DNA of 64,000 nt from an uncultured Lachnospiraceae bacterium (GTDB taxonomy: Bacteria > Bacillota > Clostridia > Lachnospirales > Lachnospiraceae): assembly GCA_949948715.1 (NCBI GenBank), contig CATLGW010000004.1:1-64000 (forward strand), read 5' to 3'. Positions 38,801-48,300 of the stretch are shown here, piece after piece. The notes under the pieces were generated by a model. The model was not told where the DNA came from and ran no database searches. It saw nothing but the letters and a program-made list of their open reading frames with translations. A program made the position numbers and the translations under genes. Positions within the stretch are counted from its first letter, which is position 1, and the number at the start of each line of letters is the position of its first letter.

Positions 38801-40073
38801 GGAGGCGGAAGGGATTAATTATGAGAGTCTGTTTCAGCATCCCACCCCCGGCCTGCTCCTCTCGCAGCTTGGCAGCCCGGGGGAGGGGAGGAAATCATAC
38901 CCCATAGACGGTCTGGATTACACGGGGATAGACGCATACCTTTCCTGCCGGACAGACAGGTCCCGGGGGGAAAGGAAAGGTCTGGGGAATGTGCTGATCA
39001 CAGGGGCCACCGGGTATCTGGGCATCCATATCCTGATCGAGCTTTTGCAGAATCCGGACATCTGCCAAAAGGTGTACTGCCTGACCCGGTCCAAGGGGAA
39101 GGTCTCCGCCGAGAAGCGAATGAAGAATTCTCTCTTTTATTATGCCGAGGCAGACTTTGAGGAAAGTTACGGCCCAAAATGGGAGGTGGCGGAGGGGGAT
39201 ATCACCCGGGACGAGATTTTCATCAAGCCCTTTGCCGGGAGAATCGACACGGTCATCAACGCCGCGGCAAATGTGGCCCATTTCGCCTACGGGGATGCGC
39301 TGGATCAGGTGAACCGTGCGGGGGTGAGGAATCTGGCGGAGTTTGCCCTTTCCCGGAAAGCTCTGTTCTGCCAGATTTCCACGGTCAGCGTGGGCGGTAT
39401 GTGCCGGGATCTGGCCGACGGCAGAGTGTTTTCCGAGGAGAATCTCTACATCGGACAGGGGATTTATAATCAGTACATCTATTCCAAATTTATGGCCGAA
39501 TATGAGCTGCTTCGGTCCGCCGTGGACAGGGGGCTGTCCGTGAAGATCATGCGGGTGGGAAACCTCCAGGGACGCAGCAGGGACGGAGAATTTCAGATGA
39601 ACCTAAAATCCAACGGTTTTACGAGGCGTCTGTCCTCCTATATCCGCATGGGGGCGGTTCCCCGGTCGGTGTACCGGGGCAGCGTCAATTTCTCCCCGGT
39701 GGACGAGACGGCCCATATGATTATCGCGCTGGCGGGGATGGACTGCGCCTGCCCGGTGTTTCATGTGTATCCCCCCCGGGAGGTGGAGTTTTCCAGACTG
39801 TTTGACGCTCTTGCAAGGCAGGGACATGAGGTGAAAGTGTTGGAGGACGAAGGGTTTGAGGAGCTGCTTCAGTCCTTAAAGCGCACCGACGAGGGGCGGC
39901 AGGCAGCGGAGGGGCTGCTCACGGAACGGCCCGACGGAATCAACAGAGATATCCCGGTCATCCAGAATCGGACCCAAGAGCTGTTGGAGGCCGCCGGGGA
40001 GAGGTGGCTCACCGTCACGGACGAATATCTGAATCAATATCTGTCCGCGCTGGAGGGTATGAATATGTATTAA
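35871..40073 (+). CDS. Nonribosomal peptide synthetase, single module C-A-T with C-terminal thioester reductase
   Basis: C: HHILIDGYGM; A: LIYTSGTTGRPKGVMLSH, NGYGPTETT, YRTGDLGR; T: FFELGGDSLSAVELI; R: NVLITGATGYLGIHILIELL and YIYSK (YxxxK); probable ATG 35871. Confidence 0.95.
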   Translation: MTKCKLNQAQWGIWQNERVYGEKKLSVISVKLKLAGYTAEQVRDAADRVMERADIFSAALCQEDEICFIPGGRAVEGCVLLAEAAYEDALKYMEEKDRCPLDSPRELYRAETIPLREGGALLYVRFHHILIDGYGMSLFARRVADALEGKEPPLSVFFSEDGFPGEEAAFSEDGSEELFWREYFREPEFEAAIFPEVSKGLEKTSVRRKPEKGLGEEILSFAERNQVTPAYVLGAAYALYLAEASGKGEAVFLMARQNRREEERETLGCYTLPVPVRVQVEREDTFGQLCQRVQNAARLASAKKGFGLERIQKLLREEGLSFGNVSEYSFNFYPRGLSGKAGHSLDFSVSGGITGHFRWNVFQGEDGPFFVFDLRDGIYDRERAEYFANSVEEILRQGFGGKRAGEIEIIGEAEKRSLLAVRGKEIPIDGEATIPSLFREAAARYGHRPALYAGEAALSFQELDVLSDKIAAGLRARGVESGDRAAFMLKRDIRLIPVILGIAKAGAAFIPIDPMYPGDRIRYIVTDSRAKVLISSREVEQAAEYGYLDVEELICGGEERFDLPPIRQEQTAYLIYTSGTTGRPKGVMLSHRGIVNIVHPDNNPFNRDIVEHARGITAIGSICFDISLFEIFVPLFNGLFVELGNEKSMLDAGELAEHILRHRADILHCTPSRVASYLGSPRFREALGQVKAMLMAGEVLPESLVNELKERYGIRVYNGYGPTETTIGATITEAGDNQTIGAPIANTGVVLLNKNGKAVPWGAAGEICVYGDGLGTGYWNRPRETEEKFILWQGMRLYRTGDLGRLDPRGRLLYHGRNDRQVKLRGLRIELSEIERVMGAHPDVAQACCILRKIERTKRLVGFYAAGPGGSVSEENLRAFMKERLAPYMVPDILTALDKMPQTPGGKTDYRALEELPVAFRQTYRAPKGDKEQAVCHAFARVLELAQVGMDDNFFELGGDSLSAVELIVELEKALGGEAEGINYESLFQHPTPGLLLSQLGSPGEGRKSYPIDGLDYTGIDAYLSCRTDRSRGERKGLGNVLITGATGYLGIHILIELLQNPDICQKVYCLTRSKGKVSAEKRMKNSLFYYAEADFEESYGPKWEVAEGDITRDEIFIKPFAGRIDTVINAAANVAHFAYGDALDQVNRAGVRNLAEFALSRKALFCQISTVSVGGMCRDLADGRVFSEENLYIGQGIYNQYIYSKFMAEYELLRSAVDRGLSVKIMRVGNLQGRSRDGEFQMNLKSNGFTRRLSSYIRMGAVPRSVYRGSVNFSPVDETAHMIIALAGMDCACPVFHVYPPREVEFSRLFDALARQGHEVKVLEDEGFEELLQSLKRTDEGRQAAEGLLTERPDGINRDIPVIQNRTQELLEAAGERWLTVTDEYLNQYLSALEGMNMY

Positions 40074-40180
40074 CGCCCTGCCGGAAACCGTGACATTTCT
40101 CTTCCCGGGTTTTTATCGGCGAAGGGTTTGTCTGCCCGGAGGAGGAGAGGGAATATAATGAAAGGAATAAGGAATCCAAT

Positions 40181-41626
40181 ATGTTCACGATAGCCTTGTG
40201 GAGCTTTGCGGTTTTTCTGGCGTCGGTATTCGCCGCGGTGCTGGCGGGAATCACGCTGGCGCCGAAATACGGGGGTGCGGTCAGGGCGCTTGTCTGGTCC
40301 GGGGCTGCAGTCTTGGGGTACGGAATGACCATAGGGAGCTATTCTGTCAATCTGTACAATGATACGGTGGGCATTTTGGGGCTTTCCGCCATGGTCTGCC
40401 TGGTGTGCCAGATTCTGTACAAGGGTGCCTGGTCGGAGAAGCTGGCGGTGGCTCTGATGGGATGTCTGATCGGAAACGTGTCCACCTTTATGCTCTGCGG
40501 CACCACGGACACTCTGTTGGCACCCCGGCTGGGGCTGATCAGGGAGGGGCCCTATGACACGCCGAATCTGTTGTTTTTTATCGGGCTGAAGGTTGTGGTC
40601 TATGTGCTCATTGCTTTGGTTTACGGGCGGTTTTTGAGAAAGTATGTGCATCATACCATCGAGTCCGTGGAGGGGAATATGACGCTCTTTCTTCCGGCCC
40701 TTGGGGTGTCGGTGGCAGGCTTTTATGTGATCAACCTGTTCTCCAACAGCAATGGGATTTACCCCGATCATCCCTGGTTTTTCCCGCTGTATCTCACGGT
40801 GTGCGTGATTTTCGTGGTGGAATTTTGGATGATTTTCTATTCCATTGACCGCAGCGCGGCTGCCGCCAGGAACGCGGCGGAGCTGAATGTGGCCACCAAT
40901 ATTCAGCAGTCCATGCTGCCCTGTATCTTTCCGGCGTTTCCGGAGCGGGAGGAATTTGACATTTTTGCGGACATGAATCCCGCCAGGGAGGTGGGCGGTG
41001 ATTTCTACGATTTCTTTATGGTGGATGAGGGGCATTTGGCCATGGTGGTGGCGGATGTGTCCGGCAAGGGGGTTCCCGCCGCTCTGTTCATGGTGATCGG
41101 CAAGACGCTGATAAAGGATCACACCCAGCCGGGGCGGGATCTGGGAACCGTGTTTTCTGAGGTAAACAATCTTTTGTGCGAAGCCAACAGCGAGGGAATG
41201 TTCATCACTGCCTTTGAGGGCGTGCTGGATCTGGCCTCGGGGGAACTGAATTTTGTAAATGCGGGACATGAGCTGCCGTTTATCTGCAGAAATAAGGGCA
41301 GCTTTGAGCCCTATAAAATCCGTCCCGGGTTCGTTTTGGCCGGGATGGAGGATATGCGCTTTCAGGCGGGAAGTCTGGTGCTGGAGCCGGGGGATAAGCT
41401 TTTCCAGTATACGGACGGGGTCACCGAGGCCACTAACGCAAAGAGCGAGCTGTACGGCATGGATCGGCTTAAGGCGGTTCTGGACAGGAACCGGACTAAG
41501 ACGCCGGCCTGCATTCTGCCCGAGGTTAAGCGGGACATAGATATGTTTGTGGGAAGCGCGCCTCAGTTTGACGATATTACCATGATATGTCTGGAGTACA
41601 GGGGAAGAAAGGGATCCGAGGTTTGA
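40181..41626 (+). CDS. Membrane-anchored SpoIIE/RsbU-type PP2C serine phosphatase
   Basis: N-terminal polytopic membrane region; NIQQSMLP, DMNPAREVGGDFYDFF, VVADVSGKGVPAALFM, LFQYTDGVTEA, FDDITMICL. Confidence 0.94.
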   Translation: MFTIALWSFAVFLASVFAAVLAGITLAPKYGGAVRALVWSGAAVLGYGMTIGSYSVNLYNDTVGILGLSAMVCLVCQILYKGAWSEKLAVALMGCLIGNVSTFMLCGTTDTLLAPRLGLIREGPYDTPNLLFFIGLKVVVYVLIALVYGRFLRKYVHHTIESVEGNMTLFLPALGVSVAGFYVINLFSNSNGIYPDHPWFFPLYLTVCVIFVVEFWMIFYSIDRSAAAARNAAELNVATNIQQSMLPCIFPAFPEREEFDIFADMNPAREVGGDFYDFFMVDEGHLAMVVADVSGKGVPAALFMVIGKTLIKDHTQPGRDLGTVFSEVNNLLCEANSEGMFITAFEGVLDLASGELNFVNAGHELPFICRNKGSFEPYKIRPGFVLAGMEDMRFQAGSLVLEPGDKLFQYTDGVTEATNAKSELYGMDRLKAVLDRNRTKTPACILPEVKRDIDMFVGSAPQFDDITMICLEYRGRKGSEV

Positions 41627-41658
41627 TGCGTCCGCGAAGCGGGCAGATGGGAGAGGCT

Positions 41659-42066
41659 ATGAAAGAAATGACGATCAATGCCACCGTGGAAAATATCCAG
41701 GTGGTCACAAATTTTGTGGACGAGCAGCTTGAGCTGCTGGGCTGTCCCATGAAGGCGCAGATGCAGATTGACATTGCCATCGACGAGCTGTTCGGCAATA
41801 TTGCCCACTACGCCTACAATCCGGAGGTGGGTTCCGCCACCGTTCGGGTGGAGGTGACGGAAAAACCCATGGCCGTCATTATTACCTTTATCGACAACGG
41901 AGTGCCCTATGATCCGCTGGAGAGCGCCGATCCCGACATTTCGCTCTCCGCTGCGGAACGGCAGATCGGAGGGCTGGGGATATACATGGTCAAGCAGAGC
42001 ATGGACGAGATCTCCTATGAATATAAGAAGGGACAGAATATCTTAAAGATCAAGAAGCATCTATAG
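41659..42066 (+). CDS. RsbW/SpoIIAB-like anti-sigma factor serine kinase (HATPase_c)
   Basis: QIDIAIDELFGNIAHYAY, FIDNGVPYDPL, QIGGLGIYMVKQSMD; ATG 41659. Confidence 0.92.
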   Translation: MKEMTINATVENIQVVTNFVDEQLELLGCPMKAQMQIDIAIDELFGNIAHYAYNPEVGSATVRVEVTEKPMAVIITFIDNGVPYDPLESADPDISLSAAERQIGGLGIYMVKQSMDEISYEYKKGQNILKIKKHL

Positions 42067-42118
42067 GATTCCCTTTAAGTTGAGCGGGCCGCTTGGGCGG
42101 CGGAAGGAGAGGATCGAA

Positions 42119-42415
42119 TTGAAGATTACAAGAACGGAAAACGGAAGCAGCCTCTGCCTGGCGCTGGAGGGGCGGTTGGACACAAACACGGCGCCGGAGC
42201 TGGAGAGCGAGCTTAAGGGACGGCTTGACTCTGTCAAGGAGCTGACCATCGATATGGCGGAGCTTTCCTATCTGTCCTCCGCGGGCCTGAGGGTTCTTCT
42301 GGGGGCGCAGAAGACCATGAACCGACAGGGCGGCATGAGGGTGACGAATGTGAACGAGACCGTCATGGAGATCTTTGAAATTACAGGGTTTTTGAATATA
42401 CTGACGGTGGAGTGA
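42119..42415 (+). CDS. STAS-domain anti-sigma factor antagonist, copy 2
   Basis: LEGRLDTNTAPELESELKGRL...ELSYLSSAGLRVLLGAQKT; TTG start 42119 after aaggagagg. Confidence 0.92.
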   Translation: MKITRTENGSSLCLALEGRLDTNTAPELESELKGRLDSVKELTIDMAELSYLSSAGLRVLLGAQKTMNRQGGMRVTNVNETVMEIFEITGFLNILTVE

Positions 42416-42464
42416 GGGCGCTGCGCACAAATTGAATAGGGCAAAACCGGGTATGACGGGTAAG

Positions 42465-42498
42465 ACAGACGAAAATGGTTTCATTTTCGTCTGTTTTG
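42465..42498 (+). terminator. Rho-independent terminator after STAS copy 2
   Basis: ACAGACGAAAATG-gttt-CATTTTCGTCTGT followed by TTTTG; 13-bp perfect stem. Confidence 0.88.
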
Positions 42499-42682
42499 TG
42501 GTACAATTTTTTTGTCGGTCTGGCCTTATCATTTAGGTATTGAGATCACCGGGAGGGATCTGTCAGGGGATTTATGAGGAAACGGTTGAGACACCGAGGC
42601 TGAGGAATGGCATTAGGGGACGGTAATCCTAAACTTTAAGGATTAGCAAATAAGAAATTGAGATTCAGGAGGGAGCATTACA

Positions 42683-44098
42683 ATGAAAAAACTGGTGGAG
42701 ATTTTGATTACGCTTTGTACGCTGGCTGCGGGGATATACTTTCTGGTCAACGCAGGCCCTCCGTTTCTAAAAATTCTGGGCGGGGCAAGACCCCTGGGTC
42801 CCGGGGAGGATTTTTCCCAGGCGGAAGGGGAGTACATAAGCTATGAGGTGGCCTATCCTGTGGCTTCCCGGGTGGCGGAGGTCTATTCGGGGGATCAGGA
42901 CCGGGCCAGGACCCTGGGATTCGTGGTATATGACGAGGAGAGGCAGGCGTTTATTTATGTCATTGTCTCGGAGCAGAACAAGGGCGGGTTTGAGAATCTC
43001 ATGTGGAAGCTGCAACTGGCGGCGGAGATGAGGGAGAGCAGGGATATGATGCCCATTCCTGTGGCGGGCACTCTGGAGCCCATGGAGAAAACGTCGGTGG
43101 AGCAAATCTTTAAGGCCCTGGAGGACAGCAAGGTGATGGAGCTCTATTCCTCCTACGGCCAGGGTGTGAGCGGAGATATCTACTTTGGCGATGCCTACGG
43201 TCAGGTCATGGCGCAGATGGGCGAGGCCCTGGAGCAGGGGTGGAAGCAGACGGATTGGTACTATATCGAGGACGGCAGCGTGGAAGGCAGGGAGAACTAC
43301 CATATATGGACCGCTGTTTTTGCCGGAGTGTTCAGCCTTTTCCTCTTTCTCTGCCGCGTGTTCAATATGTTTGCCGGGGGTAAAAGCCCTGCAGGGGAGA
43401 AAGACTTCGGCTCCGGCAGCAGAATGGGGCAGCTTTTGAACGCCCAGAGGGGCTGGGTGGAGGAATGGTGCTCTTACGGCTGGGGTAGAAGCCGCCGCCT
43501 GGCCTATTTGTTTGGGGTGGGCTGTGTGGCGGCGCTGACGGCGGTGGGCCTGTTAGCCGGAGGAACCCTCCCGGATGTGCTGTCATTCCATGTGCCTTTG
43601 GGAGTGCTCATGGGCGAACTGGGCGGGATATTTTTCTGGAGTACCCAGAAGGTAAAGTTTAAGCCGGATTTGATTTTGGTAAATCTGGAGAAGCACATGA
43701 AAAAGGAGCTTCCATCTTCCGCAGATCAGGAGGCGCTGGCCGAGGATATTTTCGGTGCGGGCAGAGAATGGGTGTTTCAGGACCGGGGAAAGGACGATAT
43801 GTACTATGGCGTCGTGGGGAGCCGTTATTGGGTGGTGTTCTCCGGAAACGGCACGGTGTGCGTTATAGATTCCCCGCGTCTTAGAAGGATAGAGACGGAA
43901 AAGAGATCCGGTCAGATGCGGAGCGGGAATGTGAAGGTGAGATATGAATTCTACCTGGCTCAGTTTTATTACGAGAATGCTGTCCCGAAGAAAAGAAGCG
44001 ACAAATCCCTGTCCTTTCCCACGGCCAACGGCTTGGGCCAGTTTATGACGCTGGCGAGAAAGAGGGTGGGCGACGGAGTAGAGATCGTGTCAAAGTGA
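42683..44098 (+). CDS. Uncharacterised membrane protein (N-terminal TM plus two central TMs)
   Basis: 471 aa, RBS aggaggg upstream, hydrophobic segments near N-term and at ~200-320. Confidence 0.75.
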   Translation: MKKLVEILITLCTLAAGIYFLVNAGPPFLKILGGARPLGPGEDFSQAEGEYISYEVAYPVASRVAEVYSGDQDRARTLGFVVYDEERQAFIYVIVSEQNKGGFENLMWKLQLAAEMRESRDMMPIPVAGTLEPMEKTSVEQIFKALEDSKVMELYSSYGQGVSGDIYFGDAYGQVMAQMGEALEQGWKQTDWYYIEDGSVEGRENYHIWTAVFAGVFSLFLFLCRVFNMFAGGKSPAGEKDFGSGSRMGQLLNAQRGWVEEWCSYGWGRSRRLAYLFGVGCVAALTAVGLLAGGTLPDVLSFHVPLGVLMGELGGIFFWSTQKVKFKPDLILVNLEKHMKKELPSSADQEALAEDIFGAGREWVFQDRGKDDMYYGVVGSRYWVVFSGNGTVCVIDSPRLRRIETEKRSGQMRSGNVKVRYEFYLAQFYYENAVPKKRSDKSLSFPTANGLGQFMTLARKRVGDGVEIVSK

Positions 44099-44340
44099 GA
44101 TGCGGAACTAAACTGACAGCATCTGCCCGGACAGTGCCCAGAACACTGTCCGGCAAAGCCATACAGCCCGGACATTGATCTGCCAGAGACGGTGCTGGGA
44201 GGGCAGATGCGGAACTAAACTGACAGCATCTGCCCGGACAGTGCCCAGAACACTGTCCGGCAAAGCCATACAGCCGGACATTGATCTGCCAGAGACGGTG
44301 CTGGGAGGGCAGATGCGGAACTAAAAAAGGAGAGAAAAAA
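44099..44340 (+). repeat. Two tandem copies (107 and 106 bp) of the structured leader element
   Basis: gatgcggaactaaactgacagcatctgcccggacagtgccc... unit at 44099-44205 and 44206-44311, identical apart from one C (cagcccgg vs cagccgg), then gatgcggaactaaaaaaggag. Confidence 0.95.
44223..44340 (+). promoter_or_regulatory. Structured leader element, gene-proximal copy
   Basis: GCATCTGCCC/GGGCAGATGC perfect outer stem, inner stem GAACACTGTCCGG/CCGGACATTGATC, ends at RBS aaaggag and ATG 44341. Confidence 0.8.
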
Positions 44341-44979
44341 ATGGTAAAAAAACTGACTTTTAAATCGTGGTTGAACTCGGGGCTTCTCATTCTTTTTTGT
44401 CTGATTCCCGGTACATGGGCTCTTTTGCGGTACGGCCCTCATGCCCTGGTGGCGCTTTCCGGAGGCGTGCCCTGGCTGAACGAGTCTATGGGCAATATCT
44501 ATGGAATGTCGGCGTTTGGCCTCCTTATGGTGATCATCGGCCTGTTTATTTTGGTAAAGCAGTTCACTTCCTCGGTGAGCAGGCTGGTGAAGCGCTATCT
44601 GACGGAGCACCCGGAGGTTACCATGGAACAGCTCGACAGTGAGTTTGCCGCTGCCCGGAAAATCGAAAATGTGTGGGTCGGCAGGAGGTGGACCTTCAGC
44701 CACCATCTGCGCTTTATTGTGGTGGATAATGAGAATATCGCCTGGGTCCACAGCAGAAGGGAGCGCAACAAAAACGGCACCAGCTATTATCTCTGTCTGG
44801 GAATGGCCGACGGAAAGACGGATGAGGTGAAGATGAGCCACGGAAGTCTCTCGGAGATCATGGAGCTCTATGAGAAGTATCCTCATATTGTGGTGGGGAA
44901 TAACCCGGAATACGAATATCAGTTCAAGCACGACAGGGAAGCTTTTCTGAATATGAAATACCGACAGGGAAAGGACTGA
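44341..44979 (+). CDS. Uncharacterised membrane protein (possibly DUF6709-type)
   Basis: Two TM segments then soluble domain ENVWVGRRWTFSHHLRFIVVDNENIAWVH; ATG 44341. Confidence 0.75.
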   Translation: MVKKLTFKSWLNSGLLILFCLIPGTWALLRYGPHALVALSGGVPWLNESMGNIYGMSAFGLLMVIIGLFILVKQFTSSVSRLVKRYLTEHPEVTMEQLDSEFAAARKIENVWVGRRWTFSHHLRFIVVDNENIAWVHSRRERNKNGTSYYLCLGMADGKTDEVKMSHGSLSEIMELYEKYPHIVVGNNPEYEYQFKHDREAFLNMKYRQGKD

Positions 44980-45342
44980 ATCTCAGCGTAAGCCCTTCCC
45001 CTGGGGGGGTGAAAGAGCAAACGGCATTAAAAGATCTCCCCTGCCATAGAGAAGGGGAGCGGTTGACCCGGAGGCGGATCCCGGAGGATTCGCATTTCGG
45101 GTTTCTTTCGTGTCCCTGTCCCCGATACGGCGCTCCAGGCTCACCGGCTGCGGCGCTTTCATAAGGACTGTGGCGGACAGGAAATTCAACGGAGTTTTTC
45201 CGAAAACGGGTTTACAGGTTTTTACCTAAGATGTATAATACTCTTGTTTTTGTACACTTTGTGAAGTATAATTCTTTCATATGGTTGTTGACGTACACGG
45301 CAGACAGCATTTCATTCATTGCAAGGATAAGGAGGATTCGGT

Positions 45343-48300
45343 ATGTACCATTGCCATATGCAATTCTATTTGCTGGGTTCGCAATGCGAAGTTTTTGATA
45401 TTGTTAAGGAGATGGCGCCTCTTGCGCATTTCACGCATGAATTCTTGGAAAGTGACAGGTTGGAGGAAGCATTGGCCGCCAAGGCGGACGTGATTTTGGC
45501 CAATCTGCAGGATGTGGATGCGGGGGCCGCGGTGCAGGCCCTGGTGTCAGCCAAGGACAGAGAGACGGAGCTGATACTTTTGTCGGACAAAAGCCAGGTC
45601 AGCCTTCTGGCCGACAGTCTGGCGGAGGTTAAGGATATATGGATCTGTCCCATGTCGGAGGAGGAAGCGCGCTTCCGCTTTCTGAGATGGCAGGAGAGCT
45701 GCAGACAGAGTAAGGATTTCTGGGAGACCAGCCATTTTTTTGAAGCCACCATCAACAATGTCCCCAACCTGATATGGTACAAGGACAAAAACGGAATCCA
45801 TGAGAAGGTCAACGACAGCTTCTGCAGGACGGTGAATAAGACTAAGGACCAGGTACAGGGCCGGGGGCATGCTTACATATGGGATGTGGAGCAGGATGAC
45901 CCTGCCTGCATCGAGTCGGAGCGGGAGGTCATGAGCACGGAAAAGACCTGCGTGTCGGAGGAGATCATCCAGACCGGAGCGGGGACCAGGACCCTTACCA
46001 CCTACAAGTCTCCCCTGTATGACCTGGACGGCAGCGTGATGGGAACGGTAGGCGTGGCCATTGACGTGACCCAGGAGCGGGCTTACGAGCAGGAGATCAT
46101 ACAGAAGAACCGGACCCTGGAGACGATTTTTACCACCATAGACTGCGGCGTTATTTGCCATACGGTGGACGGCTCAAGACTTTTAAGCATTAACAGGGCA
46201 GGGCTCAAGATTCTGGGCTATAACACCAGGGAGGAGCTGGAGAGGGAAGGCTTTGACATGGTGGCTCAGTCCATCGTGGAGGAAGATCGAGGAAGAATCA
46301 GAGAGGCCATCAAGAGACTGGAGAAGGAGGGGGACAGCGTCAGCCTGGAGTACCGCGTGCGTCACAGGGACGGAGAACTTCTGCACATTATGGGCAATGT
46401 AAAACTTCTGCAGGAGAATGGCCAGATGTTCTATCAGAGGTTTCTTCTCGACTGCACCGCTCAGAAGCTTCAGGAGAAGAAGAATGAGAGGCGCCAGATG
46501 GAGCTGATTCAGGCGCTGAGCATTGATTACAATATTGTATGCTATTTTGATCTGGACACCGGTGTGGGCACGCCCCTGCGCAGCGAGGAGGGCGAGCATG
46601 TTTTCGCGTTGGCCTCCAACGGCGCCATTTTCTTCCAGGAGAGCATGGAGCGCTATATACAGGAGTTTGTATTTGAGGAGGACCGGGAGATGGTGCGCCA
46701 GTCCGCCTCCCTGGAGTGTCTGAAGCGGGAGCTGGAGGAGAACAGTCTTCACTATGTGAATTACCGCGTTTCCATGAACGGCGAGACGCTTTATTTCCAA
46801 CTGAAAGCAGTCCGCACCGGAAATTGGGGACAGCATCACTATGCGGTTCTGGGTATCCGCAGCGTGGATGAGGAGACCCGCGCCGAGATGGAGAAGAAGA
46901 ATCTGCTGGAGACCGCGCTGATGCAGGCGAATCAGGCGAACAAGGCAAAAAGCATCTTCCTGTCCAATATGTCCCATGATATCAGGACTCCCATGAACGC
47001 CATCGTGGGCTTTACCGCTCTTGCTATCACACATATTGACTATAAGGAGCAAGTGGAGGAATATCTGAAAAAGATTATGTCCTCCGGCAATCATCTGCTG
47101 AGTTTGATCAATGACGTTTTGGATATGAGCAGGATCGAGAGCGGCAAAATGCATCTGGACGAGAAGCCCTGCCGTCTGCCGGATATCCTGCACGGGCTGC
47201 GCAATATTCTGCAGGCGGACATCCACGCCAAGCGCATGGAGCTCTATATCGACGCCGTGGATGTTACGGATGAGGATATTTACTGCGACAAGCTGCGTTT
47301 GAACCAGGTTCTTCTTAATCTGCTGAGCAATGCGGTGAAATACACGGGCGCCGGCGGGATTATCAGTATGCGGATCATTGAAAAGCCGGGAGCGCCCAAG
47401 GGGTACGCGAATTACGAATTTAATATCAAGGACAACGGCATCGGCATGAGCGAGGAATTCGTGGCCCATATCTTTGAGCCCTTTGAGAGAGAGCAGACCA
47501 GCACTGCCAGCGGTATACAGGGAACCGGGCTGGGAATGGCAATCACCAAGAATATCGTGGATATGATGAACGGCACCATCTCTGTGAAAAGCGAGCAGGG
47601 GGCGGGCACGGATGTGTCAGTCTGCTTTACCTTCCGTCTGCACTCCGATAAGAAGGAGGAGCAGGACATTCCGAAGCTGAAGAACTGCCGGGCTCTGGTG
47701 GTGGACGACGACTTTAATACCTGCGACAGCGTCAGCTATATGCTGGGACAGATCGGAATGCGGGCGGAATGGACATTGTCCGGAAAGGAAGCGCTTTTGC
47801 GCACCCGTCAGGCGGTCACCAGAGGCGATACCTACACCGTGTATGTAATCGACTGGATGCTGCCTGATATGAACGGCCTGGAGGTCACCCGCAGGATCCG
47901 CAAGGAGATGGGGGAGGATGTGCCCATTATTCTCCTGACGGCATACGACTGGATGGACATTGAGGAGGAGGCGAAGGAGGCCGGAGTCTCTGCCTTTTGC
48001 AGCAAGCCGATGTTCCTGTCGGAATTGAGAAGCTGTCTGAAAAACATTGTGGATGTGGAGGAGCGGGAGGAGACCCAGGGTGAGGGGGAGACGGTGAAGA
48101 GACGCACCGGGCGCATTCTGCTGGCTGAGGACAATGAGCTGAATCAGGAGATTGCCAGGGTGATCCTGGAGGATGCGGGATTCAGTGTGGAGATAGCCGG
48201 AAACGGTCAGATAGCGGTGGAGATGCTTAAGAATTCCGAGCCGGGGTATTATCAGCTTGTGTTGATGGATGTGCGTATGCCCATTATGAACGGCTATGAG

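Noticed and set aside
46183-47469. 428-aa minus-strand ORF opposite the hybrid kinase
   Set aside because: Antisense to intact HisKA/HATPase coding sequence.
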